Shown one piece after another: positions 27,822 through 37,289 of a stretch of DNA of 64,000 nucleotides. Source of the DNA: Actinomycetota bacterium (lineage in GTDB: Bacteria > Actinomycetota > Actinomycetes > Actinomycetales > Microbacteriaceae); assembly GCA_020160915.1 (NCBI GenBank), contig JAIUPK010000003.1, positions 310,001 to 374,000 of the forward strand. The letters are read 5' to 3'. Numbering within the stretch: position 1 is the first letter of the stretch; each line of letters opens with the position of its first letter. A program made the translations under genes and the position numbers. The notes beneath the pieces were generated by a model, which saw only the letters and a list, made by a program, of their open reading frames with translations, did not search any database and was not told where the DNA came from.

Positions 27822-28943
27822 TTAGGCCTCTTCGAAGCCGGCGGTGATGCGGTCGGCCAGATCCTCGCGGTCCTCCATGGGGAGGAACGCCGATGCCGCA
27901 GCGTTGAGCTGGAACACCGCCAGGTCGGTGAGGTCGTAGTCGAAGGTCTCCGCGAGCAGGGCGAGCTCGCGGCTGAGCGAGGTGGCGCTCATGAGTCGGT
28001 TGTCGGTGTTGACCGTCACGCGGAATCCGAGCTGGTACAGCAGGTCGAAGGGGTGATCGATGAGCTCGTCGCCCCACTGCTCGATCGCGCCGGTCTGGAG
28101 GTTGGAGCTCGGTGACAGCTCGAGTGCGATCTCGCGGTCCTTCACCCACTGGGCGACCGGGCCGAGTGTGACGTAGGTGTTCTCGTCGTCCTCGCGGGCG
28201 GTGTGCACATCCTCGGCGAGGCGCACGCCGTGGCCGAGGCGCAGAGCACGGCCGTCGAACAGGGCGCCGCGAATCGAGTCGAGACCGTCGGCCTCGCCCG
28301 CGTGGACTGTAGCGGGGAAAAAGTGCTGGGCGAGGTAGTCGAACGCATCGCGTAGGTTGCCGGCCGGGAAGCCCGCCTCGGCACCCGCAATATCGAATCC
28401 GACGACGCCGTTGTTGCGGTGCCGCACGGCGAGCTCGGCGATCTCGAGGCCGCGGTCGGCGTGCCGCATCGCGCTGACCAACTGACCGACCCGGATGCTG
28501 CCACCCGCGTGACGGACCTCCTCGGCACCGGCCTCCAGGCCCTCCTGCACGGCTTCGACAGTCTGGTCGAGGGTGAGTCCCCGGCTCAGGTGCTGCTCGG
28601 GTGCCCACCGGATCTCCCCGTAGATGACGCCGTCGGCGTGCAGATCGAGCACGAACTCGCGGGCCACGCGCGCCAATCCCTCGTGGGTCTGCATCACTCC
28701 GGTGGTGATATCGAAGGTCTTGAGGTACTCCACCAGGGAACCCGAGTCGGACTTCTCGGCGAACCAGGTGGCGAGAGCCGCGGCATCCGATGCGGGAACG
28801 GCCATGCCGATCGCATCCGCCAGCTCGATGATCGTCTGCGGACGGAGCCCGCCATCGAGGTGGTCGTGGAGGGACACCTTGGGCAGCGCCGTGATACTCG
28901 CTCCACCCCCGGGCATGAGGAACTCGGTAACAGCGGCGTTCAT
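27822..28943 (-). CDS. add: Adenosine deaminase
   Basis: Converts adenosine or deoxyadenosine to inosine. The 373-residue TIM-barrel protein has VSLHDHLDGGLRPQT (zinc His pair), TVHAGEADGLDSIRG (catalytic Glu), LRLGHGVRLAED, LELSPSSNLQTGA and TVNTDNRLMS (metal Asp). The ATG at 28943 is chosen; the frame upstream runs into the IclR gene region. It lies 10 bp after iclR and 3 bp before IIA. Its product inosine feeds PNP or the nucleoside hydrolase. Confidence 0.93.
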   Translation of the reverse strand: MNAAVTEFLMPGGGASITALPKVSLHDHLDGGLRPQTIIELADAIGMAVPASDAAALATWFAEKSDSGSLVEYLKTFDITTGVMQTHEGLARVAREFVLDLHADGVIYGEIRWAPEQHLSRGLTLDQTVEAVQEGLEAGAEEVRHAGGSIRVGQLVSAMRHADRGLEIAELAVRHRNNGVVGFDIAGAEAGFPAGNLRDAFDYLAQHFFPATVHAGEADGLDSIRGALFDGRALRLGHGVRLAEDVHTAREDDENTYVTLGPVAQWVKDREIALELSPSSNLQTGAIEQWGDELIDHPFDLLYQLGFRVTVNTDNRLMSATSLSRELALLAETFDYDLTDLAVFQLNAAASAFLPMEDREDLADRITAGFEEA

Positions 28944-28953
28944 GTGCCCCAAT

Positions 28954-29634
28954 CTACCGGGGTTCACCCTGTAAGAGTCGTGAGATCTCCGACGCGGTGT
29001 CCTCCGCTGCGGCCACAACCTCGTCGACCGGGATGCCCGAGAAGGTGGTCGCGACGTACGGCACCGTCAGCGCGGCCCGCGTAACCCCGCGCGCGTCGAC
29101 GATCGGGGCCACCACGTCGGTGATGCCCGCCTGCAGCGGGTCGGCCCGCGTGAGGGCGGCGGCGCCCTCCAGCACCTCACCCGTGGCGGTCTCCAGCGGG
29201 AAGACGGCGCCCACCCGCACCCGGTACCCGAAGTCTGCGGGGCTCTCCACCTGCGCGATCACGCGCACTCGCGCCGCGTCGAGCACGCTGAGGTTGCACG
29301 ACTGGCGCACCCGATCCGACAGCTCGCGCATGGGAGTCGTTGCCAGCATGATGAGCCCCCGCAGCGGCGGATGCCGGTGCGCGAGGTCGAAGGTCATCAT
29401 CGAGAAGGAGTACAGCCCGCTCTGCCGGTCGCGCACGACATAGCCGCGGCGCTCGAGCACCCCGAGCACCCTGAAGATCTGCCCGACGCTGCGGCCGGTC
29501 GCCTCGGCGATCTCGGTCTGGCCGAGGCCGCCGGCGGTGTCCGCGAGCAGCTCGAGGATGTCGAGACCCTTCTCGAGGGCCGGCACGGCGTACGCGGTGT
29601 CGGGAGCTGGGGGCACCTCCGGGTCGCGCGGCAT
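28954..29634 (-). CDS. IclR-family transcriptional regulator
   Basis: A 226-residue regulator. The winged helix is at residues 15-75: ALEKGLDILELLADTAGGLG, TEIAEATGRSVGQIFRVLGV and RRGYVVRDRQSGLYSFS. The effector domain follows with SCNLSVLDAARVRVIAQVE and ATGEVLEGAAALTRADP. The C-terminal part is shorter than in typical 250-residue IclR proteins. The ATG overlaps the preceding stop as TGATG. It probably controls this operon and the divergent nucleoside hydrolase through the AT-rich site at 30839-30863; the ligand is likely a nucleoside or sugar but that is inference. Confidence 0.88.
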   Translation of the reverse strand: MPRDPEVPPAPDTAYAVPALEKGLDILELLADTAGGLGQTEIAEATGRSVGQIFRVLGVLERRGYVVRDRQSGLYSFSMMTFDLAHRHPPLRGLIMLATTPMRELSDRVRQSCNLSVLDAARVRVIAQVESPADFGYRVRVGAVFPLETATGEVLEGAAALTRADPLQAGITDVVAPIVDARGVTRAALTVPYVATTFSGIPVDEVVAAAEDTASEISRLLQGEPR

Positions 29635-30824
29635 CAGCGAGCGGCGGACAGTGCGGCGAGCATCCGTCGGGCGATCTCGCGGTCGATGTCCTCGGGAACC
29701 GGCTGGGCGCCCAGGGTGAGGGTGTCGGCTGCGGTGGCGACCCGCTCGAGGGAGAGCGACTGGAGCAGGAAGCCGAGGTCCATCGACTCGAGCGAGTTGC
29801 CCTTCGGTTCGCGGCCGGCGAGGTTGAACATGCGTCCGTCGGCGATGAGGATGACGTGGCGCCCGCCCGGCAGATCGAGACGCTCGATCGCGTCGTCGAG
29901 CACCGTGCTGCCGATCGCGTAGGCGCGCAGGGCGGGAACGTCGATCTCCCAGGGGAAGTGCCCGCAGTTGGCGAGCACGGCTCCGTCGGCGACCTTCTCG
30001 AAGAACGGGGTCGTCAGGATTCCCGGATGCCCGGTCGCCGTGATGAACACCTGGCCCCACTCGGCGAGCCCGTCTGCAGTGTCGACCCGGAATCCGTCCA
30101 TCGCCGCCTCGAACGCCTTGATCTCGTCGACCTCCACGACCGCCACCTTGCCGCCGAGCGCGCGGAGGTACTGCGCCACGCCCCGACCGCACCAGCCGTA
30201 GCCGAAGACGACGAAACGCTTGGAATTGACCATCAGGTTGGTGATGCGCATGAACGACTCGACGACGGACTGGCCGACGGCGTGCTTGTTCTCGCCGATC
30301 GCCTTCAGCAGCGAGTCGTTGATGACGATCATCGGGAAGGGGATGCGCCCCGCGAGCTCGCCGCGCAGTCGGAGGCCGCCCGAGGTGGTCTCCTCCGTGC
30401 CGCCGATGATGCCGGTCGGGTCCGCCGCGGCGAGCGCTGCGAGGTCGGCGCCGTTGTCGAGCAGGATCGTCGGCTTCGCCTCGGCGACGGATGCCACGTT
30501 CCGGTGGTGCTGGTCGAGGTCGTCGTCGCGCGAGCCGAACACGGTCATTCCCTGACCACGGAGGAAGGCCACGATGTCGTCCTGGGTGGAACCGTGGTTG
30601 CCGGTCGCCACGACCTCGGCGCCGCCGGCAGCCAGAGTCTCCAGCAGCACAGCAGTCTTGGGCTCGAGGTGCAGGCTCATGCCGATGCGGTGGCCGGCGA
30701 AGGGCAGCCGCTCGGCGAACTCGGCGCGGGCTCTCGCGAGCAGCGGCATCCGGGATCTGATCCATTCGACGCGGGCGGCGCCGCGGGCACTGAGATCGGT
30801 GGTGGAGGCACTGTGGTCGGTCAT
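29634..30824 (-). CDS. S-adenosylhomocysteine hydrolase-like protein (divergent)
   Basis: A 396-residue NAD-dependent SAHH-family protein of the short archaeal/Thermotoga type. Conserved: MSLHLEPKTAVLLETL, LLDNGADL, GTEETTSGGLRL, the NAD fold VVFGYGWCGRGVAQYL and NCGHFPWEIDV. Unusual: NHGSTQDDI where NPLSTQDDV is normal, and INDSLLKAIGENK in place of the ND..(T)K..FDN block, so the catalytic Asp position is Glu. The C-terminal K..HYRY tail of classical SAHH is missing. It is the first gene of the operon with iclR, add and the PTS pair. It may hydrolyse SAH or a related nucleoside. Confidence 0.78.
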   Translation of the reverse strand: MTDHSASTTDLSARGAARVEWIRSRMPLLARARAEFAERLPFAGHRIGMSLHLEPKTAVLLETLAAGGAEVVATGNHGSTQDDIVAFLRGQGMTVFGSRDDDLDQHHRNVASVAEAKPTILLDNGADLAALAAADPTGIIGGTEETTSGGLRLRGELAGRIPFPMIVINDSLLKAIGENKHAVGQSVVESFMRITNLMVNSKRFVVFGYGWCGRGVAQYLRALGGKVAVVEVDEIKAFEAAMDGFRVDTADGLAEWGQVFITATGHPGILTTPFFEKVADGAVLANCGHFPWEIDVPALRAYAIGSTVLDDAIERLDLPGGRHVILIADGRMFNLAGREPKGNSLESMDLGFLLQSLSLERVATAADTLTLGAQPVPEDIDREIARRMLAALSAAR

Positions 30825-30838
30825 GCGAGCACTCTACA

Positions 30839-30863
30839 CATATGAGGGTGGCTTTCATATATG
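30839..30863. promoter_or_regulatory. Candidate IclR operator in a divergent promoter region
   Basis: The 61-bp gap between the SAHH-like gene and the nucleoside hydrolase has a distinctly AT-rich patch with CATATG (30839-30844) and CATATATG (30856-30863); ATATGA and TCATAT form an inverted repeat 9 bp apart. TTTCATATATGCAA is close to palindromic. Its position suits a regulator acting on both divergent genes. Binding is inferred. Confidence 0.4.
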
Positions 30864-30885
30864 CAAATCACGCTAGGATCGGGGT

Positions 30886-31830
30886 ATGGCGACGAAGATC
30901 ATCCTCGACTGCGACCCCGGCCACGACGACGCGATCGCAATGCTGCTCGCCTGGGGCAACCCCGACATCGACCTGGTCGGCGTCACCACGGTGATGGGCA
31001 ACCAGTCGATCGAGAAGGTCACGCGCAACGCGCTAGCGGTCGCTCGTGTCGCGGGAATCACCGGGGTGCCATTCGCGCGAGGTTCGCATCGGCCGCTCGT
31101 GCGTCCGGTCGAGTTCGCTGACACCATCCACGGGGAGTCAGGGCTCGATGGGCCCGTGCTGCCCGTGCCCACGTTGTCGCTCGATCCCCGCCACGCGGTG
31201 GACTTCATCATCGACACCGTCATGGCGTCCGAACCCGGCGAGATCACCCTGGTACCGACGGGGGCCCTCACCAACATCGCCCTGGCCGTGCGCAAGGAGC
31301 CTCGCATCGCATCCCGGGTCAAGCAGGTGGTGCTGATGGGCGGCGGCGTCAACGTCGGCAACTGGTCGGCGACGAGCGAGTTCAACATCGTGATCGACCC
31401 TGAGGCCGCGCACATCGTCTTCAACGAGTCCTGGCCGCTCACCATGGTCGGCCTCGACCTGACGCATGAGGCGCTCGCGACGCCCGAGGTCGCTGCGGCG
31501 ATCGCGGCCGTCGACACCGCGCCGGCGAGGTTCGTGGGCGAGCTGCTCGAGTTCTTCGGCCACACCTACAAAGACGAGCAAGGCTTCGACTACCCGCCGG
31601 TGCACGACCCCTGCGCCGTGGCCTTCGTGATCGACCCGACCGTGATGCAAGCCGTGCGGGTTCCGCTCGACGTGGAACTCACCGGCACTCTCACCCTCGG
31701 GATGACGGTGGCCGACTTCCGCGCGCCCGCACCCGACGACTGCACGACCCAGGTCGCGCGCAACCTCGACCACGCCAAGTTCTGGGCGCTCGTCGTCGAC
31801 GCGCTGGAGCGGATCGGCGACCCCGAGTAG
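30886..31830 (+). CDS. Nucleoside hydrolase (IunH family)
   Basis: Hydrolyses nucleosides to base and ribose. The 314-residue protein opens with the calcium-binding IILDCDPGHDDAIAMLLAW, followed by VTTVMGNQSIEKVTRNAL, VLMGGGVNVGN, SEFNIVIDPEAA and PPVHDPCAVAFVID, all family motifs. It is divergent from the SAHH-like/iclR/add/PTS operon and is probably co-regulated with it. Purine versus pyrimidine preference cannot be read reliably. Confidence 0.92.
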   Translation: MATKIILDCDPGHDDAIAMLLAWGNPDIDLVGVTTVMGNQSIEKVTRNALAVARVAGITGVPFARGSHRPLVRPVEFADTIHGESGLDGPVLPVPTLSLDPRHAVDFIIDTVMASEPGEITLVPTGALTNIALAVRKEPRIASRVKQVVLMGGGVNVGNWSATSEFNIVIDPEAAHIVFNESWPLTMVGLDLTHEALATPEVAAAIAAVDTAPARFVGELLEFFGHTYKDEQGFDYPPVHDPCAVAFVIDPTVMQAVRVPLDVELTGTLTLGMTVADFRAPAPDDCTTQVARNLDHAKFWALVVDALERIGDPE

Positions 31831-31841
31831 CTGCCTCCATC

Positions 31842-31902
31842 GGTGAGATGCGGCAATCGCACGCTCCAGCGCATCATTCCCGGCTGATTGCCGCACCTCA
31901 CC
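31842..31902. repeat. Long imperfect palindrome A, upstream of the first AbiEi/DUF559-like gene
   Basis: Left arm 31842-31858 (GGTGAGATGCGGCAATC) and right arm 31886-31902 (its complement, 16 of 17 matching) flank a 27-base loop. Twenty-three of the first 25 bases match palindrome B downstream of the gene (32866-32890), and the right arms match too. The two copies are direct repeats bracketing one gene. Confidence 0.85.
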
Positions 31903-31952
31903 CTGTGGATGACTCTCGGGTCGCGGGGCGGTGCTCGTGCACTGTGGTCTGC

Positions 31953-32870
31953 GTGACCGCGCGCATCCCTCTCCCCGATGCGCTGGGCACCGCATTCTCC
32001 GTCGCATCCGCGCGCCAACTGGGCATCGGGCCTCGTCGACTTGCGGGAGCTGACCTGGAGCGACCGTTCTGGGGCGTGCGTGCTGCCGCCGGAACCCCGG
32101 ATGACACGGCGTCGGTCGCGCGAACATACTCGGCCAAGATGCCCCCGCATGCCTTCTTCTCGCACGCCACGGCGGCCCAGCTGTGGTCGATCCCACTGCC
32201 CATCCATCTCGAGAATCCGCTGCCGGTCCACGTCTCTGTCCCCTCCGACCGCCGGGCCCCGGAAGGTCGGGGAGTCGCTGGCCATCGTCTCGACATCCAC
32301 CGCGTGGATATCGAAACGATCAACGGGCTCGCCGTTACCTCGCCGGGGCGCACTGTGATCGACCTGGCTCCCCTCCTTGACGACGAACACCTACTCGGAG
32401 CTCTGGACAACATCTTCTGGCGCCGACGGTCGACTGCGTCACGCGCCACCCGGATTTCGTTTCGCGAGTGCCTGGACCGCCATCGAGGCCGCCGTGGCAG
32501 GTCCCGAGTGGAGACGCTGCTGCCACTCACCACCGACCGATCGGACTCGATTCCGGAGTCGGCGTTCCGGCTCCGATTCGTCCGATCGGGTTTCCCCGAC
32601 CCAGTGCCCAACCAGAACGTCTACGACATGAACGGGCGCTTCATCGCCATGCCCGACCTGCAATTTGCTGCCTACCGAATGGCGTTGGACTACGAGGGGG
32701 ACCATCACCGCACGGATGCCCGCCAGTGGCGAAAAGACTTGCGACGGGTCCCACTGCTCGAGGATGCCCACTGGCATCACACGCGTATGTCCGCCGACGA
32801 TCTCGCAGACCCCCGCGAACTGCTGAATCGAACAGCACGCCGCCTGAGGGAGCGAGGCTGGCCGGGGTGA
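31953..32870 (+). CDS. AbiEi-like N-terminal domain plus DUF559/Vsr-like nuclease-type domain
   Basis: A 305-residue protein of unknown role. The N-terminal two thirds resemble AbiEi-type regulators: SARQLGIGPRRLAGADLERP (winged-helix start), FFSHATAAQLWSIPLP and LAVTSPGRTVIDLAPLL. The C-terminal part has PESAFRLRFVRSGFP, MPDLQFAAYRMALDYEGDHH and DARQWRKDLRRVPLLEDAHW, the E..D..E-x-G-x-H and D..R..L pattern of DUF559/Vsr-like endonuclease folds. The GTG at 31953 is chosen; an earlier GTG-type start lies inside palindrome A. Its TGA stop forms part of the left arm of palindrome B. No partner toxin gene (AbiEii) is adjacent. Confidence 0.72.
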   Translation: MTARIPLPDALGTAFSVASARQLGIGPRRLAGADLERPFWGVRAAAGTPDDTASVARTYSAKMPPHAFFSHATAAQLWSIPLPIHLENPLPVHVSVPSDRRAPEGRGVAGHRLDIHRVDIETINGLAVTSPGRTVIDLAPLLDDEHLLGALDNIFWRRRSTASRATRISFRECLDRHRGRRGRSRVETLLPLTTDRSDSIPESAFRLRFVRSGFPDPVPNQNVYDMNGRFIAMPDLQFAAYRMALDYEGDHHRTDARQWRKDLRRVPLLEDAHWHHTRMSADDLADPRELLNRTARRLRERGWPG

Positions 32871-32926
32871 GGTGCGGCAATTGCACGCTCGTGGCCTTCG
32901 CGAGGGCGCGTTTGCCGCACCTCATC
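32866..32926. repeat. Long imperfect palindrome B, at the stop of the first AbiEi/DUF559-like gene
   Basis: TGAGGTGCGGCAA at 32868-32880 pairs exactly with TTGCCGCACCTCA at 32912-32924, loop 31 bases. The left arm begins with the gene's own TGA stop. It is a near-copy of palindrome A upstream. It also lies between convergent genes and could act as a terminator, though no T-run follows. Confidence 0.85.
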
Positions 32927-32973
32927 GGGCGCGGGGGGCGCGTGCGGGAGCGTGCGGGGGCGCTGCGGGCGCG

Positions 32974-34260
32974 TCAGTCGACGCGACCCGCGATCAGCGG
33001 GCCCACGTCGTCGGCCGTGTCGCCGATGCGGTAGGCGCCTTCGAGCGCTTCGAGCGCACGCTCGAAGCGCGCGGGCTCATCCGTGTGCATGGTGAAGAGC
33101 GGCTGACCCTTGGTAACGCGGTCGCCCGGCTTGGCGTGCAGGTCGATGCCCGCAGCGTGGTGCACCGGGTCCTCCTTGCGGGCACGCCCGGCCCCGAGCC
33201 GCCAGGCGGCGATGCCGAACGGCAGCGCGGCCTGCGCGGCGAGAACCCCGTCGGCGTCGGCCGTGACGACCTGGCTCTCGCGCGGTGCGGGCAGTGCGGC
33301 ATCCGGGTCGCCACCTTGGGCTGCGATCATGGCGCGCCAGGTGTCCATCGCGCGGCCATCCTTCAGCGCCGCCTCGACGTCGGCGTCGGGCTGGCCTGCG
33401 AGGGCGAGCATCTCGCGCGCGAGGGCAATCGTGAGCTCGACGACATCGGCCGGGCCGCCACCGGCGAGCACCTCCACCGATTCGCGCACCTCGTTGGCGT
33501 TGCCGATCGCCAGTCCCAGCGGAACGTTCATGTTGGTGAGCAACGCGACCGTCTTCGTGCCGGCATCCTTGCCCAACTGCACCATCGTCTCGGCCAGTTC
33601 GCGACTGCGCGCTGGGTCCTGCATGAACGCGCCCGAGCCGAACTTCACGTCGAGCACGAGGGCCGCGGTCCCCTCCGCGATCTTCTTCGACATGATGGAT
33701 GACGCAATCAGAGGTATCGCTTCGACGGTGCCCGTGATGTCGCGCAAGGCGTAGAGCTTGCCGTCAGCGGGCGCCAGCCCGGACCCGGCCGCGCAAATCA
33801 CCGCACCCACCGACTTCAGCTGCGCGTAGAACTCGTCGTTCGACAGCTTGGCGCGCCATCCGGGGATCGACTCGAGCTTGTCGAGCGTGCCGCCGGTGTG
33901 GCCGAGCCCCCGGCCGGAGAGCTGCGGCACAGCGACGCCGAACGACGCGACGAGCGGCGCGAGCGGCAGGGTGATCTTGTCACCGACACCACCGGTCGAA
34001 TGCTTGTCGGTGGTCGGCTTGCCGAGTCCGTCGAAGGAGAGGGTCTCCCCGGTGGCGATCATCGCGAGGGTGAGGTCGCGGATCTCGGTGCGTTCCATAC
34101 CGTTGAGGAAGATCGCCATGGTCATGGCCGACATCTGCTCATCGGCGACGTAGCCACGGGTGTACGCATCGACGAGCCAGGTGATCTGCTCAGTCGTCAG
34201 CACCCCTTTGTCTCGCTTGGTGCGGATGAGGTCGACGACGTCGAAGGGTTCTACGGCCAT
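32974..34260 (-). CDS. deoA: Thymidine phosphorylase
   Basis: Splits thymidine (and deoxyuridine) with phosphate to base and deoxyribose-1-phosphate. The 428-residue protein has DVVDLIRTKRDKGVLT, MAIFLNGMERTE, the phosphate/pyrimidine-binding KHSTGGVGDKITLPLAPLVA, LSGRGLGHTGGTLDKLESIPG and SSIMSKKIAEGT. The ATG at 34260 has an AAGGAG site 8 bp upstream; longer frames are spurious. It is the last gene of the nucleoside importer operon, separated from cdd by a 40-bp repeat. Confidence 0.94.
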   Translation of the reverse strand: MAVEPFDVVDLIRTKRDKGVLTTEQITWLVDAYTRGYVADEQMSAMTMAIFLNGMERTEIRDLTLAMIATGETLSFDGLGKPTTDKHSTGGVGDKITLPLAPLVASFGVAVPQLSGRGLGHTGGTLDKLESIPGWRAKLSNDEFYAQLKSVGAVICAAGSGLAPADGKLYALRDITGTVEAIPLIASSIMSKKIAEGTAALVLDVKFGSGAFMQDPARSRELAETMVQLGKDAGTKTVALLTNMNVPLGLAIGNANEVRESVEVLAGGGPADVVELTIALAREMLALAGQPDADVEAALKDGRAMDTWRAMIAAQGGDPDAALPAPRESQVVTADADGVLAAQAALPFGIAAWRLGAGRARKEDPVHHAAGIDLHAKPGDRVTKGQPLFTMHTDEPARFERALEALEGAYRIGDTADDVGPLIAGRVD

Positions 34261-34275
34261 GGTGTTTCTCCTTGC

Positions 34276-34311
34276 GATTTCGATACGGCCCGCGGCCTGC
34301 TCAATCAGCGG
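34276..34311. repeat. GTTGAGTAG/CGTATCGAAAC-type extragenic palindrome between deoA and cdd
   Basis: One inverted-orientation copy: GATTTCGATACGG, the palindromic centre CCCGCGG, and CCTGCTCAATC. It belongs to the repeat family at 49647 and 58135. It overlaps the end of cdd, so the repeat supplies the cdd stop codon (complement of TCA at 34301-34303). Confidence 0.7.
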
Positions 34312-34726
34312 CTTTGTACGCCTCGAGCGTGCGCGGCCCGAACGCGTCGGGGATGACCTCGTCGATGGTCCTGATGCCGGAGACCGTCTCGAGCAGCATC
34401 CCCTCGGCGGAGTGCTCGAAGAGCAGCTGGCGGCAGCGCCCGCAGGGCATGAGGGCATTGCCGTGGCCGTCGACGCAGGTGAACGCGACCAGTTTGCCGC
34501 CGCCCGTCATGTGCAGCGACGACACCAGCGCGCACTCCGCACAGAGGGTGAGTCCGTACGACGCGTTCTCGACGTTGGCGCCCGAGATCACGCGCCCGTC
34601 GTCGACGATGGCCGCAACCCCCACGGGGAAGTTGGAGTACGGAACGTAGGCGTGATTGAGGGCCTCCTTGGCAACCCCGCGGAGGGCATCCCAGTCGGCC
34701 TCGGTCTTGGGCAGGTAGTCGGTCAT
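34301..34726 (-). CDS. cdd: Cytidine deaminase
   Basis: Deaminates cytidine and deoxycytidine to uridine and deoxyuridine. The 141-residue tetrameric-type protein has the zinc motif TLCAECALVSSLH (Cys-Ala-Glu) and MPCGRCRQLLFEH (PCxxC). NFPVGVAAIVDDGRVISGANVENASYG is the usual N-terminal region, given here only as the start of the domain. It overlaps the upstream permease gene by 4 bp and precedes deoA, so deoxycytidine can go to deoxyuridine and then be split. The stop codon lies inside an extragenic repeat. Confidence 0.94.
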   Translation of the reverse strand: MTDYLPKTEADWDALRGVAKEALNHAYVPYSNFPVGVAAIVDDGRVISGANVENASYGLTLCAECALVSSLHMTGGGKLVAFTCVDGHGNALMPCGRCRQLLFEHSAEGMLLETVSGIRTIDEVIPDAFGPRTLEAYKAAD

Positions 34727-36026
34727 GATTTGATATACGGCTTTCCTGAGGCTGCGGGCCCGCGCACGTGTCCCACGAAGCCGGCGACCGCCAGGATCGT
34801 GACGACGTACGGAAGCATGAGCATGAACTCGCTCGGCACCGGGGAGCCGATCGCGCTCAACACGCCCTGCAGGTTCGACGCGAAGCCGAACAGGAGCGCC
34901 GCCATGGTCGCTCTGATGGGATCCCAGCGCCCGAAGATGACGGCGGCCAGGGCGATGAAGCCGGCGCCCGCGGTCATCTCCTTGTTGAAGGCTCCCACCG
35001 AACCGAGCGTGAAGTACGCACCACCGAGACCGGCGATGGCACCGGCGAGCGACACATTCCAGAACCGGGTGCTGTTGACGTTGATGCCCACGGTGTCGGC
35101 GGCCTGCGGGTGCTCACCGACGGAACGGAGGCGCAGACCCCACCGCGTCTTGAAGAGGGCGAACCAGACGACGGCCACAGCCACATACATGATGTAGACG
35201 ATGATCGTCTGCCTGAACAGAACCGGCCCGAGGATCGGTATTTCACTGAGCAGCGGGATCGGCAGTCGGGGGAATCGCGGCGGGCTGTTGAGCAGTGCAG
35301 CGTTCGGCGCGAGCACCTTGGAGAACAGGAAGCTCGTGAGACCGACCACGAGCACGTTGAGCACGACGCCGACGATCACCTGATCGACGAAGTACTTGAT
35401 CGAGAACGCCGCAAGCACGAAGGCAACGAGCACGCCCGCGACCACCGCGGCGAGCAGTCCGAGGAGCGGTCCGAAGAACGCGTCCTTGATCACGGATGCC
35501 ACGACCGCCGAGACGAACGCCCCTGCGAGCAACTGGCCCTCGATCGCCACGTTGACCACACCGACGCGCTCGGAGATGACTCCGCCGAGCGCACCGAAGA
35601 TCAGCGGAACACTCAGGCCGACGGCCCCGACGAGCAGACCCGGGATCGGGATGAGCGCCCCGGCCGCAGCCCAGGTGAGGAATCCGATCACGAACAGCAC
35701 CGCGAAGATGCTGACCAGCCACAGTGGCGTGCGTCGAGCGCGCCAGGTGAACCAGAACGCCACCGCGGTGATGGCAACCATCAGCACGGTGATGCTGATG
35801 CTCACCACCTGCACGTCGGCAGGAATCACGGGCAGCTGGATGAGGTCGCTCTCGGTGGAGAGCCGGTAGGTCGTCGTTCCCGTGCGGCCGAACACGATCA
35901 GGAGCAGGAAGGCGAGCACCGAGAAGATCCCGAATGCGACGGGCGCCTTCCAGTTGCGCACGACCGCGGTCTCGAGAGCGGCCCTCGGGGTCGAGGGCAC
36001 GGGCACCTGGGCTGCTGTTGTCGAGG

Positions 36027-36030
<4 letters not shown>
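34723..36030 (-). CDS. Nucleoside ABC transporter permease (second of two)
   Basis: A 435-residue membrane protein of the BMP/RbsC-like permease family (NupQ-type). About ten hydrophobic segments are visible, with LIFGALGGVISERVGVVNVA and IEGQLLAGAFVSAVV, the conserved EGxxL region of branched permeases, and GLRLRSVGEHPQAADTVGIN near residue 310. It overlaps the first permease by 4 bp and cdd by 4 bp. An extra N-terminal 100 residues carry two or more membrane spans before the core. Confidence 0.9.

Positions 36031-37285
<1,255 letters not shown>

Positions 37286-37289
<4 letters not shown>

Noticed and set aside
27103-28608. A 501-codon frame ending in the PTS IIB sequence
   Set aside because: Only the last 90 codons have family similarity; the rest is a shadow of add and IIA.
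28954-30858. A 634-codon frame that would fuse an Arg/Pro-rich stretch to the IclR regulator
   Set aside because: The first two thirds are the SAHH-like gene read in another frame; the real IclR starts at 29634.
31953-32870. Classical AbiEi/AbiEii toxin-antitoxin pair
   Set aside because: No AbiEii-type nucleotidyltransferase gene is adjacent here or at 51622-52497, and the protein has an extra nuclease-like C-terminal domain.
31842-32926. Ordinary insertion sequence with terminal inverted repeats
   Set aside because: Each flank is a complete palindrome rather than one half of an inverted pair, and the protein has no transposase motif; no target-site duplication is obvious.
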